DNA of 64,000 nt from Cytophagales bacterium. Lineage in GTDB: Bacteria > Bacteroidota > Bacteroidia > Cytophagales > 172606-1. The stretch spans positions 62,001 to 126,000 of the forward strand of contig JAUJMU010000004.1 in assembly GCA_030446715.1 (NCBI GenBank). Reading direction: 5' to 3'. A program made the position numbers and the translations under genes. The notes under the pieces were generated by a model. The model was given only the letters and a program-made list of their open reading frames with translations. It made no database searches and was not told where the DNA came from. This document shows, piece by piece, positions 28,264 to 37,709 of the stretch. Numbering within the stretch: the stretch's first letter is position 1; each line of letters starts with the position of its first letter.

Positions 28264-30870
28264 ATGCCCATTGATCTGCCAAAACTCAATCCCAACGCGG
28301 TCCAGCGCGTACGTACTCAGGACAGCACATTTTCCCGCGATGTGCTTGGCCGCTACATCTGCAACACCTTTGAAGAAGCTGAGCGCAGTACCCGCCAGGA
28401 GGCCCAGCCTGAGATCAACCGGGGTGAACGGCTTGATGCAAAGAAGTTCGACATCATAGTGCTTGGTGGCGGCACATTCGGAGCTGCGTTTGCCGAGCAC
28501 GTGTGGTTTCGCGATAAGGCCAAACATCACCGCATCCTGGTGCTTGAGGGTGGGCCATTCGTGCTGCCCGAGCACAATCAAAACCTGCCCATGGTTGGAC
28601 TCGGCGTGGCCGATGCTTCTTCAGTGGCTGAATACAACGCAATGGATGAGCAGCAGCGTCTCAACTGGCAAAAGGAGGTTTGGGGACTGGCCTGGCACTC
28701 CTCCGTGAAATTTCCGGGGCTTGCCTATTGCGTGGGCGGGCGTTCGCTTTACTGGGGCGGCTGGTCTCCGCAGTTGCTGCCAGCAGAGTTACCCACAAAT
28801 GGAGTGCCGCTGCCCTGGCCTCAGGCTGTGGTAGATGAACTCACAACCTTACCCTTCGAGGATGGATATTTCCGTCAGGCCAGCGTGCAGATCGGGGTGA
28901 ATGAATCCAACGACTTTATTTTCGGTGAGCTGCACGAAGTCCTTCGTCAGCAACTCTTCGACGGCTATGCCACGGTGCAAAATGCGGTGCCGCTTGACGA
29001 GTTGGACTTGCACCTGGACGTACCAGCCGACATGAGTGCCCAGGACAAAGACCGACTCAAGCTGGAGGCGCCACTGGCCGTGCAAGGCCGTGCGCCGCGC
29101 GCCGGCTTCTTTCCGTTCAATAAGTTCAGTGCCGTCCCGGTGCTGATGAAAGCCGCTCGTGCCGCCATACAGGAGGCAGATAACGACAACGTGCGACGAC
29201 GGCTGATGATTGTGCCCAACTGCCACGTCACGGGGTTGACTACTCAACCTTCCAATGGCAAGCAGAAAGTCACCCAGGTCCGGACAAACCTGGGAACAGT
29301 ACAACTTGCCGAGGGCGGCAATGTTGTTATCGCCCTGGCAACTATGGAAAGCACCCGGCTGGCGCTTAACTCTTTCCAGGGCATTCCCCATTACGGGCTG
29401 ATGGGCCGTAACCTCATGGCCCATCTTCGTTCCAATGTAGACATCCGCGTTCCCCGTGAGGCGATCAATGGGCTCGACCCTGCGCTCCAGGAACTCCAGA
29501 CTTCGGCACTATTCCTCAAGGGCCGCAAGACAATTGCCGGACGGGTGCGCCACTTTCACCTGCAAATCACCGCCTCAGGCCTCGGTAAGCTGGGAGCGAA
29601 TTCGGAAGCTGAGCTGTGGCAAAAGGTTCCCGACATTGATGGCTTTGAGCCGTTCAGGAACGTGACTGACACGCACGTGGTCATCACCATCCGCGGTATC
29701 GGTGAGATGGAGCCGTTTGATCCCGATAACCCCAACGCCCAAACCAATCTGGTCCGGCCAGACCCCGATCCGGACGAATTTGGCGTGCCACGTGCATTGG
29801 TTGAACTACAAGCCACCGCGAATGACGTGGCGTTGTGGACGGCCATGGACAAAGCTTCCGATGACGTGGCCAAACTTTTTGCCGGCGGCTTACCCTTCGA
29901 GGTTTTCACCCCGCAAGGAACCAAAACCGTTGGCCCGGGAGATGACTTGAGCCAAATCTTGTTTTACGCCCCGAAAGGCCATCCCGACCCCACCAAGCGG
30001 GGGCGGCGCGACGGCCTTGGTACGACGCATCACGAAACCGGTACCCTATGGATGGGAACTGACCCTGCCCGGTCAGTAACCAACCCGGATGCGCGTTTTC
30101 ACGGCGTTGAGAATGCGTACGTAGTTGGTCCGGCGGCGTTTCCTGGCGTGGGCTCACCCAATCCGATGCTTACCGGTATTGCCCTCGGGCGGCGCCTTGG
30201 TGACTTACTGGGCAAGCCGCGTCCCTTTGTCGCGGAAGCTGGCTTCACTGCACTCTTTAATGGATTTGACACCAGCAACTGGACCATGACAACGATTAAG
30301 AATCAGCCCGGTCGGGACAACCCGGGATCATTCCGGGTGCGTAACGCTGCGCTCGAATCCGTCGCGGGTAACGACCTTGGCATTTTCTGGTGTAAAATAC
30401 CCATGCCACCTGATTTCATTCTGCGGCTCGAGTGGCTGCGCTGGACCCATGATTCCAATTCAGGCGTTTACCTCCGCTTTCCTGACCCTGACAGCAAAGG
30501 CTACAACAACACTGCCTACGTGGCCGACGACTTCGGCTTCGAGGTGCAGATTGACGAGCTCGGCCAACCCGATGGCAGGGGAATCCACAAGACAGGTGCT
30601 ATCTACCGCAAAGATGGGCGTGAGGATAACGAGGTGCTTACCCAAAAGCCAGCGCTTCCCGCCGGGCAGTGGAACACTTTTGAGATTCGGGTTGAGGGTG
30701 CCCGGTTCACGGTGACTATGAATGATGATGTAGTGTGCGTTTTTGACAACCCCTATGCAGGGCGAGGGGTACCTTCCACTGCGCAAAGTCCAACCTTCAT
30801 TGGCTTACAGGCCTATCCGAATGCTGCATGGAGCGTGGCCTATCGCCATATTCGGTTTAAGGCGTTGTAG
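28264..30870 (+). CDS. GMC oxidoreductase fused to a DUF1080 (3-keto-glycoside hydrolase-like) domain
   Basis: 868 residues. Residues about 60-650 form a GMC-family FAD oxidoreductase: FAD motif GGGTFGAA at 68-75, CVGGRSLYWGGW near 158-170, and the C-terminal segment GLGTTHHETGTLWMG (about 580-595) with the catalytic His pair region, then NAYVVGPAAFPGVGSPNPMLTGIALGRRLGD. Residues about 660-868 are DUF1080: GFTALFNGFDTSNW, NSGVYLRF, GFEVQI, KTGAIYR, GQWNTFEI and FIGLQAYP...VAYRHIRFKAL. GMC enzymes oxidise sugar or alcohol hydroxyls, and DUF1080 enzymes act on 3-keto-sugars, so one chain may oxidise and then cleave. There is no signal peptide. The gene is intact and stands alone. Confidence 0.85.
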   Translation: MPIDLPKLNPNAVQRVRTQDSTFSRDVLGRYICNTFEEAERSTRQEAQPEINRGERLDAKKFDIIVLGGGTFGAAFAEHVWFRDKAKHHRILVLEGGPFVLPEHNQNLPMVGLGVADASSVAEYNAMDEQQRLNWQKEVWGLAWHSSVKFPGLAYCVGGRSLYWGGWSPQLLPAELPTNGVPLPWPQAVVDELTTLPFEDGYFRQASVQIGVNESNDFIFGELHEVLRQQLFDGYATVQNAVPLDELDLHLDVPADMSAQDKDRLKLEAPLAVQGRAPRAGFFPFNKFSAVPVLMKAARAAIQEADNDNVRRRLMIVPNCHVTGLTTQPSNGKQKVTQVRTNLGTVQLAEGGNVVIALATMESTRLALNSFQGIPHYGLMGRNLMAHLRSNVDIRVPREAINGLDPALQELQTSALFLKGRKTIAGRVRHFHLQITASGLGKLGANSEAELWQKVPDIDGFEPFRNVTDTHVVITIRGIGEMEPFDPDNPNAQTNLVRPDPDPDEFGVPRALVELQATANDVALWTAMDKASDDVAKLFAGGLPFEVFTPQGTKTVGPGDDLSQILFYAPKGHPDPTKRGRRDGLGTTHHETGTLWMGTDPARSVTNPDARFHGVENAYVVGPAAFPGVGSPNPMLTGIALGRRLGDLLGKPRPFVAEAGFTALFNGFDTSNWTMTTIKNQPGRDNPGSFRVRNAALESVAGNDLGIFWCKIPMPPDFILRLEWLRWTHDSNSGVYLRFPDPDSKGYNNTAYVADDFGFEVQIDELGQPDGRGIHKTGAIYRKDGREDNEVLTQKPALPAGQWNTFEIRVEGARFTVTMNDDVVCVFDNPYAGRGVPSTAQSPTFIGLQAYPNAAWSVAYRHIRFKAL

Positions 30871-30997
30871 TTTCTCAAGGCCAAGGGGTCTAGGCAGTAA
30901 ATGATTGATAAAGTACTCAGGTTTTAAAATCTACCCCTATCACGGAGGTTATCTGGCAGGCGGAGAGCGAGCCTATGAGTGAAAGGTCTGGATTCTA

Positions 30998-31450
30998 TCA
31001 CAGTTGCGGGCTCCAGGTGTGTTTCTCTGCTTGCACGTATTTGGCCCAAGCATACAAAGCATCGTACACCTTCATCCCCAGGGCGAGCTGCTCGTGATCA
31101 TCGGCAAAGTTGTAGGAAAGCCCTGCTGAAATAGCCCATAGTCCCGCCGCCTGGGGAGCCAGGTCAAAGCGATCCGTATCAGCTCCCCGCACAACGAGAG
31201 CCAGCTGCTGCAAAGCCGGATCTGTGAGCTGGTGCTTGTGGACAATGTAGTCGAAAGTGCATTCCTCCCCGTAGTGCGAGTATTCGGCACCCGGAATGTC
31301 GTAGGGAATAGCACCAAGTGCTTCAGCTCGGGCAAACACCTGTTCCTTGGGCACGTAGATAAATTCGGCATCCCGGTCCACAAAGTTCTTAATGAGCCAG
31401 GGACAGGCGATACGGTCAATTTTGGGTCTTTCGCGGGTAATCCATTTCAT
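30998..31450 (-). CDS. Chromate-resistance-type protein (ChrB C-terminal-like)
   Basis: I chose the ATG at 31450 (MKWITRERPKIDRIACPWLIKNFVDRDAEFIYVP) over a further in-frame start because homologues begin here. The 150 residues match the ChrB C-terminal/Chrome_Resist domain: DRIACPWLI, GAEYSHYGEECTFDYIVHKHQL, ALVVRGADTDRFDLAPQAAGLWAISAGL. These small proteins accompany chromate or heavy-metal efflux genes and may sense the metal. It follows the TolC-type gene on the same strand after a 63-bp gap. Confidence 0.8.
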   Translation of the reverse strand: MKWITRERPKIDRIACPWLIKNFVDRDAEFIYVPKEQVFARAEALGAIPYDIPGAEYSHYGEECTFDYIVHKHQLTDPALQQLALVVRGADTDRFDLAPQAAGLWAISAGLSYNFADDHEQLALGMKVYDALYAWAKYVQAEKHTWSPQL

Positions 31451-31513
31451 ACAAGGTGTAGGTTGAGAGTTGTATGTACGCAACAATAGGAGTTGGGGGT
31501 GCCGGCAGGTTAT

Positions 31514-32719
31514 CTACTGCAACTGGTACTTAAGCAGGCGGGCCGCGACCAGGTGATATTCCCGCTCCAGCCCCTGGTACTTTTCCCAGGAGGCGTACAG
31601 GAGGGCAAGCTCGGAAAAGTATTCAATCGTGGTGATCTGCCCGAGCCGGAGCGATTTGTCCAGCAGGGGTTTTGAGTCCAGGGCATCGAGCAGTTGCCGG
31701 TATTCGCTTAAGCCGGTCGCTAGCTGCTGGTACTGCGTATACAAAGCCAGCAACTGGTGATAATGTTCCAGCCGGTGCTCCTCCAGTTGCCGCCCGGCGA
31801 ATACCACCCGGGCCCGGGCCGCTGCCACCGTGTTTTTGTGTTCAAACAGCGGAATGGTGATCCCGGCGTGTATCCCCTGGTAGCGTTGCCCGAGAATGGA
31901 TTGGTAATGGTAGCCCACTTCCGGCCGGGGCAGGGATAAGGCCCGGTTGAGGCTTACCTGCCCCTTGCTGATCTGGAGTTGGTGCCGGATGGCCTTAAGG
32001 GCCGGGTCCTGCGCCTCCACGATGCTGTCTAACGCGGCAAACGGGGGAATGTCGGGAACCGAAGGGTAGAGGGTATCGGAAAGGGAGAGGACTTGCCCAC
32101 CGTTGAGTTCGGTGAGTTTCTGGGCAAGCAACACGCTTTCACTTTCGTTGCGCCGGACGTCCTGCTGCAAACTCACCAGTTGCAAGCGGGCTTTGTTCAC
32201 GTCAAGCACCGAAATGTCTGCCTGCGCCAGCCGCTGCCCGTAGGCGGCCAGCAACGCCTCGGTCTCTGCGAGCCGCTGAGCAAGCCACCTGCCGCGTTTG
32301 TTGTGGTAGATCAGATCCAGACAGTGCAGCCTGGCCTCCAGTAACAGATTCTGCCGTTCGGCCTGGGTCTCTAAATCCGCCTGCAGCGCCTGCCGGCGAA
32401 TTACTTGCTTGCGGTAGCCGTAAACCGATGGAAAATCAAAGGACTGCGTGATGGCAAACTCCTGCTGCGTGCCGGCCCCTTCGGGACGACCAGGCAGGTA
32501 ATCGTACTCCACGAAGGGGTTGGCCGGGTATTGACCGATCCGGCTTTCGAGCTTGCGGGCCTCGGCTGCTTGCCGTACGGTGGCCAGCGACCGGTTGTTT
32601 CGGGCAATCTGGGCCAGTACGCTATCCACGGAAGAACGCTGCGCCCAGGCAGGCAGCGAAAGCAGCACGGTGCCCAGCGCCAGAAGGGTACGGTTATATT
32701 TCTTTTGATTTAACTTCAT
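31514..32719 (-). CDS. TolC/CzcC-type outer-membrane efflux protein
   Basis: 401 residues with signal MKLNQKKYNRTLLALGTVLLSLPAWA. Two long alpha-helical coiled-coil repeats follow, typical of the OEP family: NNRSLATVRQAAEARKLESRIGQYPANPFVEYDYLPGRP, LDVNKARLQLVSLQQDVRRNESE, and the second repeat ending SELALLYASWEKYQGLEREY. It would form the outer-membrane duct of an RND metal pump. It overlaps the truncated RND gene by 26 bp, so they shared a transcript. It is slightly shorter than classical CzcC but looks complete. Confidence 0.85.
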   Translation of the reverse strand: MKLNQKKYNRTLLALGTVLLSLPAWAQRSSVDSVLAQIARNNRSLATVRQAAEARKLESRIGQYPANPFVEYDYLPGRPEGAGTQQEFAITQSFDFPSVYGYRKQVIRRQALQADLETQAERQNLLLEARLHCLDLIYHNKRGRWLAQRLAETEALLAAYGQRLAQADISVLDVNKARLQLVSLQQDVRRNESESVLLAQKLTELNGGQVLSLSDTLYPSVPDIPPFAALDSIVEAQDPALKAIRHQLQISKGQVSLNRALSLPRPEVGYHYQSILGQRYQGIHAGITIPLFEHKNTVAAARARVVFAGRQLEEHRLEHYHQLLALYTQYQQLATGLSEYRQLLDALDSKPLLDKSLRLGQITTIEYFSELALLYASWEKYQGLEREYHLVAARLLKYQLQ

Positions 32720-33348
32720 TTTTCTGGTGGGTCAGCCGGTAGATGGAGGGGACAATAAACAGGTTGAGCAGCGTGGAGGTGAGCAGCCCCCCGAGGATGA
32801 CCTTGGCCATCGGGCTCTGGATTTCGTTGCCCGGCTCATCCCCCGCCAGGGCCAGCGGAATCAGCGCCAGGGCCGCACACAAAGCCGTCATCAAAATAGG
32901 ACTCAGGCGATCCACGGAGCCTTTGATCACCGTTTCGGCTACCGGTAGCCCTTCCCCTTGCAAGGTCTGGTAATGGGAAATGAGCAGGATGCCGTTGCGG
33001 GTGGCAATGCCAAAGAGGGTAATAAAACCGATAATGGCCGGAATGCTCAAAATGCCCGAACTCAGGTATAAACTCATCACCCCGCCGATCAGGGCCAGGG
33101 GCAGGTTCAACAGAATGATGGCCGCCAGCCGGGTTTCGCGGAAAGCCTGGTGCAGGAGCAGGAAAATCACCCCAATGGCCAGTAGTGACGCAAACAGCAG
33201 CGTTTGGGAAGCTTCCGCTTCGGCCTCAAACTGCCCGCCGTACTCGATCCGGTAGCCTTCCGGCAAACGGACCGCCCGGTTCACCCGCGCTTGTATCTCT
33301 TCCACTACGCTCCGCTGGTCCCGACCCGATACGTTGGCCGAGACAATG
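32694..33348 (-). pseudogene. RND heavy-metal efflux pump (CusA/CzcA type), C-terminal fifth
   Basis: About 218 residues of a roughly 1040-residue pump remain: VSANVSGRDQRSVVEEIQARVN, LPEGYRIEYGGQFEAEAEASQTL, then transmembrane helices with NLPLALIGGVMSLYLS, GFITLFGIATRNGILLISHY and LFIVPSIYRLTHQK. The gene is cut at 33348/33349, exactly where the transposon repeat begins; the frame reads on into the repeat. No upstream part exists elsewhere in the window. The pump is dead, leaving only the duct gene and the chromate-type gene. Confidence 0.85.
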
Positions 33349-33385
33349 GGTTGCAACTCCCGATTCGGGCCAAAAGTAAGATAGC
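33349..33385 (+). repeat. Left terminal inverted repeat of the Tn3-type transposon
   Basis: Starts GGTTGCAACTCCCGATTCGG and ends AAAAGTAAGATAGC. It is the exact reverse complement of 49068-49104. Confidence 0.9.
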
Positions 33386-33648
33386 CTATCCCACGATCAA
33401 TCTCTTATTTGGGAATAGAAATATAGCCTTTATGTACGGTTGGTGCCCCTGAGCAATCAATGGTATGTAAAGCAGGAAAACCGCTTTTCGACGCTTTCCG
33501 CAGCCAAGGGACAAGGCGTTGTTGTACGGGACGTATACCACTGGCAAGCCTTTTGTGGCCAACAAACGCTCAGTCTTCTTGCCGGAACGGACCGAGAGCG
33601 GGTCTATTTTAACTTTGTCTATCAGCCCGAATCACAAAGGACAACCTG
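33386..33648. other. Transposon left margin, no gene supported
   Basis: About 260 bp between the left repeat and the 3' end of the patatin gene. Short frames exist on the plus strand, but their products resemble nothing I know and lack plausible starts. Confidence 0.4.
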
Positions 33649-34695
33649 CTACCGGGCGGCAAGGGCTGAAGGAAATAGGACCGGGTCAGGTCCGTTCTCG
33701 TAGAGCACCGTGGCAATCCGCTCCAGTTGGGCATCAAATTGCTGCGCGGTTTGGGTACCTGCTTGCACCAAGGCGTTGATATTGGCCGGCGAGGCATCAT
33801 CAATGGATGAGTCGGCCCCGCCCAAGTCTGCAGGCTGAATACGTACGTACTGGTTACTTTGGCCTCCGGCTGAGAACACCCTGGTTAGATGGTAATCGGT
33901 AGTTTCTGAAGCACCATCCATCATAATGTCAATGATGGGACGTACCCAGCCGGCAGATCCCCAGTTCTTAGCTGACTCGTACGGGTAGGACTTATTCTGA
34001 CTACCGGTTCCCAGTGAGACAAGAAACATGTCCTTAGCTGTGGGGTTCCCTTCCGCGTTGCGGACTTCAGCGTAGGCGCTTAACGCCGGGTTATTGGCAA
34101 AAACGCCACCGTCAATCAAAGGGTATAACTCATTACTGAATGATTTAACCAGGGCGGCTTCAAAGTAGGTAGGCGCCGCCGAAGTGGCCCGGCAGACGTC
34201 CCGCACTAGAAAATCGTGGCTGTCGCCCTTCATCTGGTAGTTGTGTTGGGCAAAATAATGAGCTCGCCGCTTTTCAATATCGTAGGCGGGAACAATACAG
34301 GGCTTGAGGAGCTCGCTCAGCCGCAGATCGCCGAAATAATTTTGCAGGGCTTTATTCAATTCGTCCACCTCGTACTTCTCATCCAGCACGCCATCCCCGG
34401 ATTGGAGCCTTTTGCGAAGGGAAACACTGAATATCTTGCCACCATTCTCTATGTACAAATTCACCGCCTCTCGGGCCGAGAACCGGGCCTTTTTCGGATC
34501 ACCTGCTGAAGGGCACAAGTAGATGCTGGTAAGAATACCGCCGGTGCTGGTGCCGGCAAAGAAATCGAAGAAATCAGCCAGCCGGGCTTCGGCGTTACCG
34601 GACTTGGCCTGTAGCTTTTGCTCCAAGGCAATGAGTACTTGCCCGGCAACGATTCCCCGGATGCCGCCGCCGTCAATGGATAAGATTCTTTTCAT
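33649..34695 (-). CDS. Patatin-like phospholipase
   Basis: 348 residues. MKRILSIDGGGIRGIVAGQVL supplies the glycine-rich oxyanion motif (DGGGIRG, about 8-14). FFDFFAGTSTGG holds the nucleophile Ser in G-T-S-T-G (about 50), and LIDGGVFANNPA carries the catalytic Asp in D-G-G (about 195). A complete cytoplasmic-type patatin (PF01734) that would hydrolyse acyl chains from phospholipids. There is no signal peptide. It is the leftmost cargo gene of the transposon, and no CBASS or other defence partner lies beside it. Confidence 0.88.
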   Translation of the reverse strand: MKRILSIDGGGIRGIVAGQVLIALEQKLQAKSGNAEARLADFFDFFAGTSTGGILTSIYLCPSAGDPKKARFSAREAVNLYIENGGKIFSVSLRKRLQSGDGVLDEKYEVDELNKALQNYFGDLRLSELLKPCIVPAYDIEKRRAHYFAQHNYQMKGDSHDFLVRDVCRATSAAPTYFEAALVKSFSNELYPLIDGGVFANNPALSAYAEVRNAEGNPTAKDMFLVSLGTGSQNKSYPYESAKNWGSAGWVRPIIDIMMDGASETTDYHLTRVFSAGGQSNQYVRIQPADLGGADSSIDDASPANINALVQAGTQTAQQFDAQLERIATVLYENGPDPVLFPSALAAR

Positions 34696-34816
34696 AGCTG
34701 GTAATCCTGTATTTATTCAACTCCTAGCGAAGCTTTCTGTTATTTACCAACTTTTCTATCCAAAGGTTGTCTTATTTGTTCTAAAAGATAAGTTTTGCCT
34801 AACTGCTACTAGTGCA

Positions 34817-35593
34817 TCAAGAACGAAAAGATCGGTAGTTTAAATTGTGCAGGGGTTTGTCTTTGACAAAGCCAACAAACTTCCACTTAAGTGGTTTTAC
34901 CAAGCAAGCATTAGCGTACTGGATGTATTGAGCAATTTTGGATTCGAGTTGCTCAATAGAGGTAAAGCTGGCTTTGGCAATTACGTGTCGTTGTAGTTTG
35001 GCAAAGTAGTTTTCAATTGGGTTAAGCCAGGAGCAGTGTTTAGGAGTATAGACAAAACGAATGCGATGCGACTCATCTTCCAGAAAAGCCATTCGGGTAA
35101 GTTGATTTTGCAATATGCCCCTGTGGCCTTTTTTACCTAAATCGCCAGCAAATCCGCTCATCTGAGCAACCCACTTGACTAAGCTTTCTGAGAGATGGGT
35201 ATTGAGTTGATCGGCCAGCAGAATCACTTCTGCCTCCGGGTCGGCTAGCAAGGGCTGGCAGGCTAGCTGGATGAATTCACAAAGTCTTCCTCGGTGCGGG
35301 TAGGGTTAAGTTGATGGTGGATTAGTTTTCCATCGGCAACGTTTACTGCTGCCATCAAGGTAGTCGTGCCGTGGCGGATGTATTCAAACTCCACTCGTTG
35401 AAAGTGACCTTTACTCAGAGGCGCTCTTTGCTCGAATCGCTCCAAAGCCTGAATGCCGGTTTTCTCATCAACACTAATCAGGTAACACTTGGGTGTAGCG
35501 CCTTTGAGCGTCTGGAGAATAAGTCGGCAAATCAGGGCTACCCTTAGCAGAAAAGCCGGCCAATCAGTGATTCTGGGGAAAAGCCAGTACTCA
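34817..35593 (-). pseudogene. IS630-family transposase, catalytic half (orfB), frameshifted
   Basis: Recognisable pieces in order: LISVDEKTGIQALERF (first Asp), RVEFEYIRHGTTTLMAAVNV, then after a lost base near 35273 LADPEAEVILLADQLNTHLS (second Asp), FVYTPKHCSWLNPIENYFAKLQRHV (Glu) and the C-terminus ending near 34840. The DDE triad is complete, but the frame is broken once inside and again relative to orfA. Confidence 0.75.
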
Positions 35594-35596
35594 TTT

Positions 35597-36127
35597 TTAT
35601 GCGGTTGCAGGGGCTGCCTTTTTTAAAATCGTCCCGATGTAACGCGACGAAATGCGGGGAACAATGCCTTCATGAATGGCTACCTGGGCCAGTAACGGGT
35701 GACTCCAGGCAGTAAAGGGCAAATTAAAATCGCTTGGCTTTCGGCACGCTAAAGCTACGATCTGCTGCTTTTGGGCAAGGCTGATGGTGTGAGGGCTACC
35801 ACTGCGGGGAGAATCCTTCAAAGTCAGTAACATGTGCCTGAGCAACTCACTATCACTTACCCCCTGTCCCTGTTGACCCTGCTCAAAAGCGATCAGACGG
35901 CCATAATTGTCATTCCAACGCTTGCGCCAAGTCTTTACCGTCTCCAGTGACAAGCCCAGTGCACGTTTGATCTCGGCATTGCTTTGCCCCTTACTGGCCC
36001 TGAGCAGGATGGCAATTCGTTGCTCATACTGGCGAAGCGTTGTACGTTTACGGCTCTCTGTCTCCAGCAGCCGCTGCTGCCTCTCACTCATTGCAATTGC
36101 CGCTGCTGGTGGTTTGCCTCTGCCCAT
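35597..36127 (-). CDS. IS630-family transposase, DNA-binding half (orfA)
   Basis: I chose the ATG at 36127 (MGRGKPPAAAIAMSERQQRLL); the longer upstream frame would run through the IS end. The protein has a basic N-terminus and the HTH RASKGQSNAEIKRALGLSLETVKTWRKRW. A second winged-helix-like region, SPHTISLAQKQQIVALACRKPSDF...ISSRYIGTILKKA, follows. It binds the element's ends. It stops at 35597, and the catalytic half follows in another frame, a two-ORF layout also seen in related elements. Confidence 0.75.
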   Translation of the reverse strand: MGRGKPPAAAIAMSERQQRLLETESRKRTTLRQYEQRIAILLRASKGQSNAEIKRALGLSLETVKTWRKRWNDNYGRLIAFEQGQQGQGVSDSELLRHMLLTLKDSPRSGSPHTISLAQKQQIVALACRKPSDFNLPFTAWSHPLLAQVAIHEGIVPRISSRYIGTILKKAAPATA

Positions 36128-36194
36128 ATTGCTACTGTTATGATGATAGGCTAAAGGTAAAAAAACTACCGATCTTTTCGTTCTTGATGCACTA

Positions 36195-36287
36195 GTGGTC
36201 TTCCAACGATTATATGAGGGGTACGCCAGGTCATTTTCCCAAGTATTTTTCACAATTTTAGCCCTCACTTTAACCTTGGGGGACCAC
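36195..36287. mobile_element. 93-bp TA-flanked MITE-like element, copy 2
   Basis: Matches 25450-25541 except for one extra G. It is flanked by TA at 36193-36194 (shared with the IS630 element) and 36288-36289. It ends 45 bp before the PhoD-type start codon, so it may affect that gene's promoter. Confidence 0.8.
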
Positions 36288-36332
36288 TAGTTACTCCCTT
36301 GACCTCCGTGTAAGTTTCCCCTTACCCTAACC

Positions 36333-37709
36333 ATGAAACCAATGAAAAACGCGATCGCTCTTGGCTTGATCCTAATCGCTGCGCTTACCGGAGGCTGTAG
36401 CCGGCTATGGCCCGTATCGGAAGATCGGGTAACGTTCGTACTGGCGGGAGCCGTTACGCCTCGTAGCGTTAGAATCAACTTTAAGACACTTCGGCCGGCT
36501 AGGGTACGGGTGCAGGTAAGCCCGAACCCGGTAACGTATGCCAACCCGCTCTACTCGCCTTACGGGCAAACGCAAGCCGGGCAAAATAATGTGAGCCACG
36601 CAGTAGTGGATGAGTTACATCCGGGTACTCAGTATTACTACCGCTTGGTAATAGATAATACTCCATCTACTAGTAAAGCACACGCCGGAAAGTTTACTAC
36701 CCCGAGAGCCGAACCGTTTTCTTTTAAAATGGCTTTTGCCTCCTGCGCGGTAACCGGTTCAAACAGCCGAATTTTTCAGCAAATTATGCAAGAAAAGCCT
36801 CTTTTCTACCTCAATACCGGTGATTTGCACTACGGAAATATAAGTAGTGACTGCTCGGACCGTTTTATCAAACACTACTACCGGGTATTTATGTCTCCCC
36901 GGCAGTCGGAACTTTACCGCAGCACCCCTTTCGTCTACATGTGGGATGATCACGATTACGCCAATAACGACAGCGACCGGAATGCTCCCTGTCAGCAGGC
37001 GGCTATTGCGCACTATAAACAGTTCATGCCCTATTATCCCCTGGCTTTTGACCAACCGGACGATCCGGTTTCGCAATCTTTCACCGTGGGGCGGGTTCGG
37101 TTCATCCTCACTGACCTACGCTCCCAGAAGCAGGAGCCTGAGTACCAGGACTGCCAACGGGTAAAGACGGGTTCCAATTTTGGGAGTGAGGCCCACCTGA
37201 ACTGGTTTACCCAACAGTTGCTGGCAGCGAAGGAAGCCGGCCAGTTAGCCGTGTGGGTTTCGGGTATTCCCTATATTAACCACCCGGGTGGTCCTAACTA
37301 CCAGTGCGATGAGCAGGATGACTGGGGCGGTTTTCCCCAGGAGCGGGAAGCGATTGCCAACCTGGTAAAACAGCACCAGATTCCCTTGTGTATTCTAGCT
37401 GGGGATGCCCATATGGTAGCAATTGATGACGGGACCAATAGTGACTATGCCAGCGGGGGCGGAGCGCCGGTTCCCGTGTTTCACGCGGGGCCGCTCAAAC
37501 GGTACGGTTCGTTCAAAGGAGGTCCCTACAGCCACGGTCACCGGAGCAAGAGCGGCCAGTACGGCGTGATGGAAATTGAAGACAACGGCGGCCGGGAAAT
37601 ATGCATAACCTGGACGGCAAAGAACCGACAGGGAAACGTAGTGCAGAACCGGGCAGGCAAAAAGATTACTTACCGGTTTTGCCGAATGCTGGGTTCTACC
37701 ACCCCTTAG
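36333..37709 (+). CDS. PhoD-like phosphodiesterase/alkaline phosphatase, lipoprotein
   Basis: 458 residues with lipoprotein signal MKPMKNAIALGLILIAALTGGC. An N-terminal Fn3-like PhoD domain (about 30-125; LHPGTQYYYRLVID) precedes the metallophosphatase domain: FKMAFASCAV, YLNTGDLHYGNI, YMWDDHDYANNDSD, WVSGIPYIN and LAGDAHMVAIDDG, which supply the Asp, Asn and His metal ligands. It would hydrolyse phosphodiesters or monoesters outside the cytoplasm. The gene is intact cargo of the transposon and the only plus-strand cargo gene besides the activator. Confidence 0.88.
   Translation: MKPMKNAIALGLILIAALTGGCSRLWPVSEDRVTFVLAGAVTPRSVRINFKTLRPARVRVQVSPNPVTYANPLYSPYGQTQAGQNNVSHAVVDELHPGTQYYYRLVIDNTPSTSKAHAGKFTTPRAEPFSFKMAFASCAVTGSNSRIFQQIMQEKPLFYLNTGDLHYGNISSDCSDRFIKHYYRVFMSPRQSELYRSTPFVYMWDDHDYANNDSDRNAPCQQAAIAHYKQFMPYYPLAFDQPDDPVSQSFTVGRVRFILTDLRSQKQEPEYQDCQRVKTGSNFGSEAHLNWFTQQLLAAKEAGQLAVWVSGIPYINHPGGPNYQCDEQDDWGGFPQEREAIANLVKQHQIPLCILAGDAHMVAIDDGTNSDYASGGGAPVPVFHAGPLKRYGSFKGGPYSHGHRSKSGQYGVMEIEDNGGREICITWTAKNRQGNVVQNRAGKKITYRFCRMLGSTTP

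Larger units (their letters stand above)
34812..36192. mobile_element. IS630-family element inside the transposon
   Basis: Inverted repeats gtgcatcaagaacgaaaag... at 34812 and its complement ending at 36192 match for about 28 bp. Both sides carry TA (34810-34811, 36193-36194), the IS630 target duplication, within CTAG. On its right the element directly abuts the second copy of the 92/93-bp MITE, sharing the TA. Confidence 0.85.

Noticed and set aside
33440-33779. Overlapping plus-strand frames in the transposon left margin
   Set aside because: No recognisable motifs and poor starts; the right part is antisense to the patatin gene.
33649-34695. Patatin gene considered as an anti-phage (CBASS-type) effector
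   Set aside because: No nucleotidyltransferase or other defence partner is adjacent; neighbours are a transposon end and an IS.
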